Positions 37,664 to 45,969 of a DNA stretch of 64,000 bases are shown in pieces; the first letter of the stretch is position 1; each line of letters starts with the position of its first letter. The notes beneath the pieces were generated by a model. It did no database searches. It saw only the letters and a list, made by a program, of their open reading frames with translations, and was not told where the DNA came from. The position numbers were made by a program, and so were the translations under genes. The DNA is from Rhodospirillales bacterium (lineage in GTDB: Bacteria; Pseudomonadota; Alphaproteobacteria; Reyranellales; Reyranellaceae): NCBI GenBank assembly GCA_016699855.1, contig CP064988.1, positions 1,640,501 to 1,704,500 on the forward strand, read 5' to 3'.

Positions 37664-39163
37664 TCAGTCCTCAAGGTAGCGCCGCTCCAGATGTCGCCTG
37701 AAGGCCTCGACGCCGAGCGGCGCGCCGGTGGCCGCCGTGAGGATCTCGTCGGTCGTCGCCGAGGCGCCGCGTCCGTGCACGTTGGCGCGCAGCCAGGCGT
37801 AGAGCGGCGTGAAATCGCCGCGCGCGAGGCCCGGCTCGATGCCGGGATCGACCGCCGTCGCGGCGGCGAAGAGCTGGGCCGCGGCCAGCGCGCCCAGCGT
37901 GTAGGTTGGAAAGTAGCCCCAAGCGCCGTCGGGCCAGTGGATGTCCTGCAGGCAGCCCAGCGCGTCGGTCGGCGGCCGGATTCCCAGCGCCTTCTCCATG
38001 CCGTCGTTCCAGGCGCCGGGGAGATCGGCCAGAGCCAGATCGCCGGCCAGCATGGCGCGCTCGAGCCGGTAGCGCAGGATGACGTGCGATGGATAGCAGA
38101 TCTCGTCGGCGTCGACGCGGATGAAGCCCGGCCGGACCACGGTGTAGAGCCGGTGGATGTTGTCGGCCTCCCATCGAGGTCCGGCGCCGTCGAACGCCGC
38201 ACGCATCCGGGGCGCCGCGAAACCGATGAAGGCGCGGCCGCGGCAGGCCTGCATCTCCAGGAGCAGCGACTGCGACTCGTGCAGCGTCATCCCACGGGCG
38301 CGGCCGACGGGCTGGTGGCGCCACGCGGCGGGCAGACCGCCCTCGTACATCGCGTGCCCGGTCTCGTGCAGCACGCCCATCAGCGCGCGCGCGAAATCCG
38401 CCTCGTCGTAGCGGGTGGTCAGACGGATGTCGTCCGGCGTGCCGCCGGTGAACGGATGCGCCGAGACGTCGAGCCGGCCGCGGTCGAAATCGAAGCCGAC
38501 GGCCTTCATCATCTCCAGCCCGAGGCGACGCTGCGCCTCGACCGGGAACGGACCGGCGAGCGGCAGCGGCGCCGGACGCGCGGCCTGCCGCTCCATGGCG
38601 CGGGCGCGCAGCTCCGGCAAGAAGGATTCGAGCGCGTCGAACACCGCGTCGATGCGCGCGGCGCGGCCGCCGGGCTCGAATTCGTCGAGCAGGGCGTCGT
38701 AGAGACCGACACCCAGCCGCGCCGCCTTGGCCTGCCCGGCCTCGCGCCGAAGGTCGAGCACGCGCTGGAGATGCGGCCGCAGCGACGCGAAGTCGTCCTT
38801 CGCGCGCGCCTCGCGCCACGCCATCTCGCACGCGGCGGCGGCGCGCGAGGAAGCCTCGACCAGCTCCGGCGACAGCGCCGTGGCATGGGTCCAGATCCGG
38901 CGCATCTCCCGAAGATTAGCGGCCCGCCAGGCGTCGAGCCCGCCGGCGGCGGTCGCGCCGTCGAGCAGGTCGCCCATGTCCGGCGCCGTCAGGCGCTCGT
39001 GCGCGATCACGCCCAGCGCCGCCATCTGCTCGGCGCGGTCGGCCGAGCTGCCCGGCGGCATCATCGCCGAGCGGTCCCAGCCGAGGATCGCCATCGCGCC
39101 CTCGACGGCGCTGAGGCGGCGGAACCGCGTCTCGAGCTCGCGGTAGGCGGCGTTGTCGGTCAC
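37664..39163 (-). CDS. Carboxypeptidase Taq (M32 metallopeptidase)
   Basis: This 499-residue thermostable-carboxypeptidase-1 family enzyme has the zinc motif His266-Glu267-x-x-His270 in LHETGHAMYE. The third ligand Glu is in the following ESQSLL helix (TLHESQSLLLE). Other family signatures are ILGWDRSAMMPPG near the start and the C-terminal DIHWPDGAWGYFPTYTLGAL. It removes residues from peptide C-termini in the cytoplasm. Length is normal. It lies between the SURF1 gene and the MaoC operon, with no obvious functional link to either. Confidence 0.95.
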   Translation of the reverse strand: MTDNAAYRELETRFRRLSAVEGAMAILGWDRSAMMPPGSSADRAEQMAALGVIAHERLTAPDMGDLLDGATAAGGLDAWRAANLREMRRIWTHATALSPELVEASSRAAAACEMAWREARAKDDFASLRPHLQRVLDLRREAGQAKAARLGVGLYDALLDEFEPGGRAARIDAVFDALESFLPELRARAMERQAARPAPLPLAGPFPVEAQRRLGLEMMKAVGFDFDRGRLDVSAHPFTGGTPDDIRLTTRYDEADFARALMGVLHETGHAMYEGGLPAAWRHQPVGRARGMTLHESQSLLLEMQACRGRAFIGFAAPRMRAAFDGAGPRWEADNIHRLYTVVRPGFIRVDADEICYPSHVILRYRLERAMLAGDLALADLPGAWNDGMEKALGIRPPTDALGCLQDIHWPDGAWGYFPTYTLGALAAAQLFAAATAVDPGIEPGLARGDFTPLYAWLRANVHGRGASATTDEILTAATGAPLGVEAFRRHLERRYLED

Positions 39164-39173
39164 GTCATGTCCT

Positions 39174-39935
39174 CTAGCCGCGCTCCGGTGGCGGCGGCAC
39201 GACCGGCCCGTCGCGACGCCAGTGGTAGACGAGGTAGACTCCGATAAGCGTGACGGCGAGCAGGAACCACGTGATGGCGTATTGCAGGTGGTCGTTGGGG
39301 ATGTCGATGCGCGTCTGCCCGCCGATCGGGTAAAGGCCGGGATTGGGCGTGGCGTCGGCCGCGACCCACCAACGGTCGGCCTTGAGCGCGGCGCCGTCCG
39401 CTAGTCCCGCCGTGCGCCGCATGGTGGCGACGTCGACAGTGAGCCAGACGTTGCGGTCCGGCCGGTTCTCGGGGACGAACCAGCCCTTGCGGTCGGCCTC
39501 GGTCAGCCGCACGACCCCCTCGACGGTGACGGTGCCGGCGGCCTGCCCCTGCGCGCGTCGCGCCGGGTTCTTGTATTCCTCCGGCAGCCAGCCGCGGTTG
39601 AACAGGATGGTCGCGCCGTCGGCCAGGCGCAGCGGCGTGACGACGTGGACGCCGACGTTGCCGCGCATGCTGCGCGCCAGCAGGTACATCTCCTTGTCGT
39701 GCAGGAAGGTGCCCGTCAGGCGGACCTTGCGGTACTCGGCGGCGGCGGGATCGGCGGCGACCGCGGCGGGCTCGAGCGGCGGCTGCGCCATGTGCGACTT
39801 CAGCCGGTCGACCAGCTCGGTCTTCCACGCCAGGCGCTGGGTCTGCCAGACGCCGAGCCCGGCCATCACCAGCACCGCCGGCACGGTGAAGACAGTGGCC
39901 CAGAAGGTCGGCCGGAAGCGGCCGCCGGCGATCAC
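39174..39935 (-). CDS. SURF1 family cytochrome oxidase assembly protein
   Basis: This 253-residue protein helps insert haem a into cytochrome oxidase subunit I. It has an N-terminal membrane helix (FWATVFTVPAVLVMAGLGVWQTQRLAWK), a periplasmic domain with EYRKVRLTGTF and LFNRGWLP, and a C-terminal helix (YAITWFLLAVTLIGVYLVYHWRR). All are SURF1 hallmarks. It starts with GTG overlapping the DUF983 stop (GTGA), so the two are translationally coupled. This is the end of the oxidase gene cluster. Confidence 0.93.
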   Translation of the reverse strand: MIAGGRFRPTFWATVFTVPAVLVMAGLGVWQTQRLAWKTELVDRLKSHMAQPPLEPAAVAADPAAAEYRKVRLTGTFLHDKEMYLLARSMRGNVGVHVVTPLRLADGATILFNRGWLPEEYKNPARRAQGQAAGTVTVEGVVRLTEADRKGWFVPENRPDRNVWLTVDVATMRRTAGLADGAALKADRWWVAADATPNPGLYPIGGQTRIDIPNDHLQYAITWFLLAVTLIGVYLVYHWRRDGPVVPPPPERG

Positions 39936-40303
39936 CGGTCGTCCTCCCCGCCGGCGGTCGAGCGGTGGCGGTACTGCTGGGCCACGAGAATCCCCTTGAT
40001 CAGACGCAGCGGCAGGATCGTCATCGCCAGGGTGACGGGCCCCCACACCACGACGTGAAGCCACCACGGCGGGTCGAACCGGAACTCCATCCACAACACC
40101 AGCGGCACCAGCAGCGCTCCCAGACCGAGGATCACGAACACCGCCGGTCCGTCGCCCGCGTCGTGCCCGCGCAGATCGAGCCCGCACTCGGCGCAGCGCT
40201 CGCGCACCGTCAGCAGCGCGGTGAACAGGGCGCCCCGCCCGCACCGCGGACACCTGCCGGCCAGGCCGGTGGCGAAGGGCGACAGATGCGGCCAGTGCGT
40301 CAT
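39932..40303 (-). CDS. DUF983 protein of the oxidase cluster
   Basis: This 123-residue protein has two CxxC motifs (CPRCGRG and CAECGLDL), which probably form a zinc ribbon, and two membrane helices (AVFVILGLGALLVPLVLWM and VVVWGPVTLAMTILPLRLI). DUF983 genes routinely sit between ctaE and SURF1 in alphaproteobacteria and are thought to support oxidase assembly, though the exact role is not established. It overlaps SURF1 by four bases and is separated from ctaE by a hairpin. Confidence 0.9.
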   Translation of the reverse strand: MTHWPHLSPFATGLAGRCPRCGRGALFTALLTVRERCAECGLDLRGHDAGDGPAVFVILGLGALLVPLVLWMEFRFDPPWWLHVVVWGPVTLAMTILPLRLIKGILVAQQYRHRSTAGGEDDR

Positions 40304-40354
40304 CGCGCGACCCTAGCATGGCGGCGCGCCGCCGACGGCGCCCCGCAAAAGCGA

Positions 40355-40382
40355 ACGCCGGCTCCCGCGAGGGAGCCGGCGT
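40355..40382 (-). terminator. Hairpin between ctaE and DUF983
   Basis: A perfect 12-bp stem (ACGCCGGCTCCC with GGGAGCCGGCGT) with a 4-base loop is followed on the minus strand by TCGCTTTT. It lies 25 bases after the ctaE stop and may attenuate readthrough into DUF983-SURF1, lowering assembly-factor expression relative to structural subunits. Confidence 0.65.
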
Positions 40383-40406
40383 CGCGCGGAAGGACGCTGG
40401 CGCGCG

Positions 40407-41288
40407 TCAGTGCGCGGCCGGCACGGCGCTGCCCAGACCCCACCAGTAGATGGCGAAGAACAGGAAGATCCACACCACGTCGACGAAGTGCCAGTACCAG
40501 GCGGCCGCCTCGAAGCCGAAATGCTGCTCCGGCTTGAAGTGGCCCTTCATGGCGCGGAACAGGCAGACCGTCAGGAAGATCGTGCCGACCAGCACGTGGA
40601 AGCCGTGGAAGCCGGTCGCCATGTAGAAGGTCGACGAGTAGATGCCGTCCTTGAAGCCGAAGGCGGCGTGGCTGTACTCGTAGGCCTGCACCGCCGTGAA
40701 GAAGGCGCCGAGGATGACGGTGACAAGCAGGCCGCGCACGGCGTTCTTCTGGTCGCCCTCGAGGATGGCGTGATGCGCCCACGTCACCGTCGTGCCGGAC
40801 AGCAACAGGATCAGCGTGTTCATCAGCGGCAGATCGAACGGATCGAACGGCGAGACGCCCTTGGGCGGCCAGACGCCGCCGGTGAACTCCGTGCGCGCCG
40901 GCATGTTGTAGGCGCCGGGGTAGAGCGAGGCGTCGAAGAAGGCCCAGAAGAAGGCCAGGAAGAAGAACACCTCCGAGGCGATGAACAGCATCATGCCGTA
41001 GCGCAGGCCGAGCTGGACGACGGGCGTGTGGTTGATCCGCGACTCGCGGATCACGTCGGCCCACCAGAACCACATCGTGAGCAGCACCAGCAGCAGGCCG
41101 GGCGCGACCGTCCACGGCCCGGCGGCCGTCAACGCGGCCTTGTTGCCCTCGCCGAGCATCGAGGGATGCAGGTAGAGGGCGGCGCCGAACGCCAGCAGCA
41201 CGCCCGCGATCGAGCCGACCAGCGGCCACGCGCTGGGATCGACGAGGTGGAACGGATGCTTCTGTTCGGCGTGCGCGGCGTCGGCCAT
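40407..41288 (-). CDS. ctaE: Cytochrome c oxidase subunit III
   Basis: This 293-residue subunit of the aa3 oxidase has seven membrane helices. Recognisable segments are HPFHLVDPSAWPLVGSI at the start, SEVFFFLAFFWAFFDASLYP, and TGFHGFHVLVGTIFL with the conserved His residues near the C-terminus. It stabilises subunit I and the proton pathway. ATG 41288 was chosen, with GGGTGG upstream; a GTG three codons earlier is possible. It follows ctaG by one base. Confidence 0.96.
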   Translation of the reverse strand: MADAAHAEQKHPFHLVDPSAWPLVGSIAGVLLAFGAALYLHPSMLGEGNKAALTAAGPWTVAPGLLLVLLTMWFWWADVIRESRINHTPVVQLGLRYGMMLFIASEVFFFLAFFWAFFDASLYPGAYNMPARTEFTGGVWPPKGVSPFDPFDLPLMNTLILLLSGTTVTWAHHAILEGDQKNAVRGLLVTVILGAFFTAVQAYEYSHAAFGFKDGIYSSTFYMATGFHGFHVLVGTIFLTVCLFRAMKGHFKPEQHFGFEAAAWYWHFVDVVWIFLFFAIYWWGLGSAVPAAH

Positions 41289-41289
41289 A

Positions 41290-41931
41290 TCAACCACCCT
41301 TCCTTGGAACTTCCGTGCCGCGCGGCGCGTCGGCGCCCGCCGCGGGCTTGCGCGCCCGGGCGAGGTCGTCGAGCAGCGCCCTCGCGCGGTCGGTCCTGGC
41401 TTCGAAGAACGTGTAGGACAGCGTGATCGCCGCCACCTTGTCGTACCGGCGGTCGTCGGCCATCGCCGGATCGACGAAGAACGTCACCGGCATGTCGACG
41501 CTCTCGCCCGGCATCAGGAGCTGCTCGGTGAAGCAGAAGCACTGGATCTTGTTGAACCACTGGCCGGCGATGTCGGGCGTGACGTTGAACGTCGCGGTGC
41601 CGACGATCGGCCGCGCGGCGTTGTTGGTGACGCGGTAGAAGACCAGCTTCTCCTCGCCCAGCCGCGCCTCGACCTGGCGCTGCAGCGGCTCGAAGGTCCA
41701 CGGCAGGTTGCCGTCGCGGTTGGCGTCGAAGCGCACGCGCACCACGCGGTCGAGCACGCGGCCCGGCGCGGCGGCGGCGACCTGGGTGGTGCCGGCGAAG
41801 CCGGTGACGCGGCAGAACAGCTCGTACAGCGGCACCGAGGCGTAGGCGACGCCGACCATGGCGGCGGTGAACGCGAACGCCGCCAGCCCGACCCGGCGGT
41901 TGCGGCGCGCGAGGTCGGCGGCCGGCCTCAC
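41290..41931 (-). CDS. ctaG: Cytochrome c oxidase assembly protein CtaG/Cox11
   Basis: This 213-residue copper chaperone delivers Cu to the CuB site of subunit I. It has one N-terminal membrane helix (VGLAAFAFTAAMVGVAYASVPLY) and a periplasmic immunoglobulin-like domain with the copper-binding motif CFCF in NKIQCFCFTEQ, plus the conserved MPVTFFVDP strand. The GTG start at 41931 overlaps the upstream coxF-like stop (GTGA). Longer frames reading back to 42069 would run through the coxF-like gene and are rejected. Confidence 0.94.
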   Translation of the reverse strand: MRPAADLARRNRRVGLAAFAFTAAMVGVAYASVPLYELFCRVTGFAGTTQVAAAAPGRVLDRVVRVRFDANRDGNLPWTFEPLQRQVEARLGEEKLVFYRVTNNAARPIVGTATFNVTPDIAGQWFNKIQCFCFTEQLLMPGESVDMPVTFFVDPAMADDRRYDKVAAITLSYTFFEARTDRARALLDDLARARKPAAGADAPRGTEVPRKGG

Positions 41932-42095
41932 CGCGGCGCTCCCGGCAGCACCCCGGCGCCGCCGATCTTGATGATCGTGATGACGAAGAACAGCGCGAAC
42001 ACCGCGACGATCGCGCCGAGCACGATCCAGTTCTTGGCGCGCTGCCGCTCGTGGCGCTCGCTCTGCCACGGCTTGCGGGCGGGTTCGTCGGCCAT
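41928..42095 (-). CDS. CoxF-like small oxidase-cluster protein
   Basis: This 55-residue protein reads MADEPARKPWQSERHERQR, then one membrane helix (WIVLGAIVAVFALFFVITII), then a short tail. GGGAGG lies 7 bases before the ATG. It sits exactly between ctaB and ctaG, where alphaproteobacteria commonly carry a short single-helix gene called coxF, probably an oxidase assembly or stability factor. It overlaps ctaG by four bases. Support is position, size, ribosome site and clean topology. Confidence 0.85.
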   Translation of the reverse strand: MADEPARKPWQSERHERQRAKNWIVLGAIVAVFALFFVITIIKIGGAGVLPGAPR

Positions 42096-42114
42096 CGCCA
42101 TGCCTCCCGCGCCC

Positions 42115-43038
42115 CTAGGCGAACGCCAGGCGGTCCGCGACGAGAGCCGCGAACAGCAGGAAAAGGTACGCCAGCGAGAACTTGAACATGGCCCGCGCCG
42201 GGCCGGCCTCGCCCTCCGCCGCGCGCCAGACCCGCAGGCAGAACGCGAGGAACGCCACGCCCATCGCCAGCGAGAACGCGCCGTAGCCCCAGCCCGCGAC
42301 GCCGGTGACGGTCGGCAGGATCCCGGTCGGCAGCAGCAGGAGGCAGTAGGCCAGCATCTGGATCTTGGTGGCGCGCTCGCCCGCGACCACCGGCAGCATC
42401 GGCACGCCGGCGCGGCGGTAGTCGTCGTTGTGGAACAGCGACAGCGCCCAGAAATGCGGCGGCGTCCACATGAAGATCAGCAGGAACAGCGACAGCGACG
42501 CCCAGTCGATGCTGCCCGTGACCGCGGCCCAGCCGATCATCGGCGGGAAGGCGCCGGCGGCGCCGCCGATGACGATGTTCTGCGGCGTCCGCCGCTTCAG
42601 CCAGATGGTGTAGACGAAGACGTAGAACGCGATGGTAAGCGCCAGCAGCCCGCCGGCGACGACGTTGGTCGCCACCGTCATCAGCACGACCGAGAAGATC
42701 GCCAGCAGGACGCCGAAGCCCAGCGCGTCGTCGGGCGCGATCTTGCCGGCCGGGATCGGCCGGCGCCGCGTGCGCGTCATGACGGCGTCGATGTCGCGGT
42801 CGAACCACATGTTGATGGCGCCCGACGCGCCGGCGCCGATCGCGATGGCGGCCACCGCCACCGTCGCCAGCACGGGATGGATGTGGCCGGGCGCCAGCCA
42901 CAGCCCGACGAAGCCCGTGAACACGACCAGCGACATCACGCGCGGCTTGAGCAGCGCGATCCAGTCGCCGACGCGCGAGACGCCGCGGATGTCCGCGGCG
43001 CCGTCGGGCTTCAGGGCGTCGGCCGAGAGGTCGGTCAT
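42115..43038 (-). CDS. ctaB: Protohaem IX farnesyltransferase
   Basis: This 307-residue UbiA-family enzyme converts haem b to haem o, the first step to haem a for the oxidase. It has about nine membrane helices and the two Asp-rich prenyl-diphosphate-binding sites. The first is INMWFDRDIDAVMTRTRRRP, fitting N-x-x-x-D-x-x-x-D. It lies between ctaD and the coxF-like gene in the classic cox operon order. Length is typical. Haem a synthase (ctaA) is not in this window. Confidence 0.96.
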   Translation of the reverse strand: MTDLSADALKPDGAADIRGVSRVGDWIALLKPRVMSLVVFTGFVGLWLAPGHIHPVLATVAVAAIAIGAGASGAINMWFDRDIDAVMTRTRRRPIPAGKIAPDDALGFGVLLAIFSVVLMTVATNVVAGGLLALTIAFYVFVYTIWLKRRTPQNIVIGGAAGAFPPMIGWAAVTGSIDWASLSLFLLIFMWTPPHFWALSLFHNDDYRRAGVPMLPVVAGERATKIQMLAYCLLLLPTGILPTVTGVAGWGYGAFSLAMGVAFLAFCLRVWRAAEGEAGPARAMFKFSLAYLFLLFAALVADRLAFA

Positions 43039-43096
43039 CGCGTTCCCAGGAATCGCCGGAAAGGCGCGCGCGGACGCCGGAGCCCGCGCGGCCGCG

Positions 43097-44731
43097 TCAG
43101 TGGTGCGCCGCGTCGCTCACCTTCGGCAGCTCGTCGAAGGTGTGGAACGCGGGCGGCGAGGAGACGGTCCACTCGATCGTCGTGGCGCCGTCGCCCCAGT
43201 AGTTCTCTCCGACCTTGCGGCCGCCGAAATAGATCGTGTAGACCGCCGATGCCGCCCACAGCAGCGTCGCGCCGAAGCCGATGAAGGCGCCGATCGACGA
43301 CACGTAGTTCCAGGTGTGGAACGCCTCCGGGTAGTCGATGTAGTGGCGCGGCATGCCGGCCAGGCCGGAGAAATGCATCGGGAAGAACGTCAGGTTGACG
43401 CCGACGAAGGTCGCCCAGAAATGGATCTGCGCGATCGTCTCGTTGTACTGGCGGCCGGTCATCTTGCCGATCCAGTAGTAGTAGCCGGCGAAGATGCCGT
43501 AGACGGCGCCCAGCGACAGCACGTAGTGGAAGTGGGCGATGACGTAGTAGGTGTTGTGCAGCGCGATGTCGACGCCGGCGTTGGCCAGCACGACGCCGGT
43601 GACGCCGCCGACCGTGAACAGGAAGATCAGGCCGAGCGCCCACAGCATCGGCACCTCGAACTTGATCGAGCCGCCCCACATCGTGGCGATCCAGCTGAAG
43701 ATCTTCACGCCGGTCGGCACCGCGATCACCATGGTCGCGGCCATGAAGTAGGCGCGCGTGTCGACGTCCATGCCGACGGTGTACATGTGGTGAGCCCACA
43801 CCACGAAGCCGACGACGCCGATCGCCACCATGGCGTAGGCCATGCCGAGGTAGCCGAACACCGGCTTGCGCGAGAAGGTCGAGACGATCTGGCTCACGAT
43901 GCCGAACGCCGGCAGGATCATGATGTAGACCTCGGGATGCCCGAAGAACCAGAACAGGTGCATGAACAGCATCGGATCGCCGCCCTTGGCGGGATCGAAG
44001 AAGCCGGTGCCGAAATTGCGGTCGGTCAGCAGCATGGTGATGCAGCCCGCCAGAACCGGCAGCGCCAGCAGCAGCAGGAACGCCGTCACCAGGATCGACC
44101 ACGCGAACAGCGGCATGCGGTGGAGCGTCATGCCCGGCGCGCGCATGTTGAAGATCGTGGTGATGAAGTTGGCGGCGCCGAGGATCGAGGCCGCGCCCGC
44201 GAGGTGGAGCGAGAAGATCGCGAAATCCATGGACGGTCCGGGATGGCCCGATCCGCTCAACGGCACGTAGATCGTCCAGCCGGTGCCGACGCCGTCGCCG
44301 AAGATCAGCGAGCACAGCAGCATGATGAAGCCGGCGACCGTCAGCCAGAACGAGATGTTGTTCATGCGCGGGAACGCCATGTCCGGCGCGCCGATCATGA
44401 TCGGCACGAACCAGTTGCCGAACCCGCCGATCAACGCCGGCATGACGACGAAGAACACCATGATCAGGCCGTGCGCCGTCACGACGGAGTTCCAGAGGTG
44501 GCCGTTCGGAGCGCCGTCCGGACCGTTCATGTACTGCACGCCGGGGTGCAGCAGCTCCATCCGCATGTAGACCGACAGCGCGCCGCCGACGATGCCGGCG
44601 ACCGCCGCGAAGATCAGGTACAGCGTCCCGATGTCCTTATGGTTGGTCGACATGAACCAGCGGCTGAAGAAGCCCGGGGTGTGGTCGTGGTGGTCGTGGG
44701 CGCCGTGCGCGGCGTGCGTTCCGGTGGCCAT
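43097..44731 (-). CDS. ctaD: Cytochrome c oxidase subunit I
   Basis: This 544-residue catalytic subunit carries haem a, haem a3 and CuB. Visible landmarks are the low-spin haem ligand region (VTAHGLIMVFFVVMP), the CuB/Tyr cross-link motif FFGHPEVYIMILPAFG, the paired CuB His residues in VWAHHMYTVGMD, and the haem a3/haem a His pair in YVIAHFHYVLSLGAVYG. The sequence matches A-type mitochondrial-like aa3 oxidases. It is second in the operon after ctaC, and reduces oxygen at the inner membrane while pumping protons. Confidence 0.98.
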   Translation of the reverse strand: MATGTHAAHGAHDHHDHTPGFFSRWFMSTNHKDIGTLYLIFAAVAGIVGGALSVYMRMELLHPGVQYMNGPDGAPNGHLWNSVVTAHGLIMVFFVVMPALIGGFGNWFVPIMIGAPDMAFPRMNNISFWLTVAGFIMLLCSLIFGDGVGTGWTIYVPLSGSGHPGPSMDFAIFSLHLAGAASILGAANFITTIFNMRAPGMTLHRMPLFAWSILVTAFLLLLALPVLAGCITMLLTDRNFGTGFFDPAKGGDPMLFMHLFWFFGHPEVYIMILPAFGIVSQIVSTFSRKPVFGYLGMAYAMVAIGVVGFVVWAHHMYTVGMDVDTRAYFMAATMVIAVPTGVKIFSWIATMWGGSIKFEVPMLWALGLIFLFTVGGVTGVVLANAGVDIALHNTYYVIAHFHYVLSLGAVYGIFAGYYYWIGKMTGRQYNETIAQIHFWATFVGVNLTFFPMHFSGLAGMPRHYIDYPEAFHTWNYVSSIGAFIGFGATLLWAASAVYTIYFGGRKVGENYWGDGATTIEWTVSSPPAFHTFDELPKVSDAAHH

Positions 44732-44789
44732 GGGGACAATCCTTCCGTGACGCGGACTCTAGGGATGCGTGATGGTTCCGGCGGCCGCG

Positions 44790-45680
44790 TCAGCGCGGCG
44801 CGACGGCGGCGATCTCGATGGCCGGCGCCGGAGCCGCGAAGCCGGCGGTCTTGCGCGCGGCCGACCACTTCTCGAACTCGGCCTTGGAGACCACCCGCAC
44901 CGCGATCGGCATGTAGGCGTGGTCCTTGCCGCAGATCTGCGAGCACTGGCCGTAGAACACGCCCTCCTTGGTCGCCTTGAACCAGGTCTCGTTGGTGCGC
45001 CCGATGATGGCGTCCTGCTTGACGCCGAACGCCGGGACGGCCCAGGAGTGCATGACGTCGGTCGAGGCGACCAGGACGCGCACGTTGGTGTCGACCGGCA
45101 CGACCAGCTCGTTGTCGACCGCCAGCAGCCACGGCCGGGTCCGCTTGTCGGCGTCCGGCAGCTTGGCCCAGTCGTCCTTCTTGAGCATGTAGCTGTCGAA
45201 CGACACCACCTCGTTCTTGGCCGTCTTGAGATCATGGTACTCGTAGGTCCAGTACCACTGGTGGGCCACGACCTTGACCGTCATGCCGGCCTCGAAGGTG
45301 CGGTCCATGAAATACAGCAGCCGGAACGACGGAATCGCGATGCCGATCAGGATGAAGATCGGCAGCACCGTCCACGCCACCTCGAGCAACGTGTGGTGGG
45401 TCGTCTGCGAGGGGACCGGGTTGGCCGAGGCGCGGAACTTGACCATCACGTAGACCATGAGGGCCAGCACGAACAACGTGATGACCGTGATGATCCAGAG
45501 CAACCCCGTGTGCAGCGCGACCAGCCGCTCCATCACCGGCGTCGCCGGCTCGGACAGGTTCATCTGGCCGGGATGCGGCACGCCGACCGTTCCCTGGGCC
45601 AGCGCCGCGCCGGCCGAAGCCAGCGCCACGCCGATGCCGAGAAGCCCGTTCCGGACCGCCGCGCCCATCTTGCCGATCAT
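44790..45680 (-). CDS. ctaC: Cytochrome c oxidase subunit II
   Basis: This 296-residue CuA subunit accepts electrons from cytochrome c. A signal peptide (GLLGIGVALASAGAALAQG), two membrane helices (LLWIITVITLFVLALMVYV and WTVLPIFILIGIAIPSFRLL) and a cupredoxin domain follow in order. CuA ligands are the His in STDVMHSWAVP and the Cys/Cys/His/Met set in GQCSQICGKDHAYMPI. It leads the oxidase operon. The ATG at 45680 is used; MGAAVRN at 45668 is an alternative. The 289-bp gap to tldD must contain the operon promoter. Confidence 0.97.
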   Translation of the reverse strand: MIGKMGAAVRNGLLGIGVALASAGAALAQGTVGVPHPGQMNLSEPATPVMERLVALHTGLLWIITVITLFVLALMVYVMVKFRASANPVPSQTTHHTLLEVAWTVLPIFILIGIAIPSFRLLYFMDRTFEAGMTVKVVAHQWYWTYEYHDLKTAKNEVVSFDSYMLKKDDWAKLPDADKRTRPWLLAVDNELVVPVDTNVRVLVASTDVMHSWAVPAFGVKQDAIIGRTNETWFKATKEGVFYGQCSQICGKDHAYMPIAVRVVSKAEFEKWSAARKTAGFAAPAPAIEIAAVAPR

Positions 45681-45969
45681 GCCCCTACGCTCCCTCTCGA
45701 CCATCGGCCGCGCCCCTCGACGGGGGCGCGCGATCCCCGGCGCCCGCAGCGCCGGGAAACGGCCGTTATCTAGCAGAACCCATTGGCGGACGTAACGCTT
45801 TTTCGGTCGCGGCCGCCGTGCGTCAGCCCGCCGCAGCGTGGATATCCCCGGCTTCCGGCGCCGCCTGCGCTCGTCAGTTTCGCGGTGCAACGCGACCGCG
45901 GCGACGACCGCCGGACGTGGACGTCGCGCCGGTCGCTGCCTATGTTCCCGGCTGGTCACAGGAGTTCCC

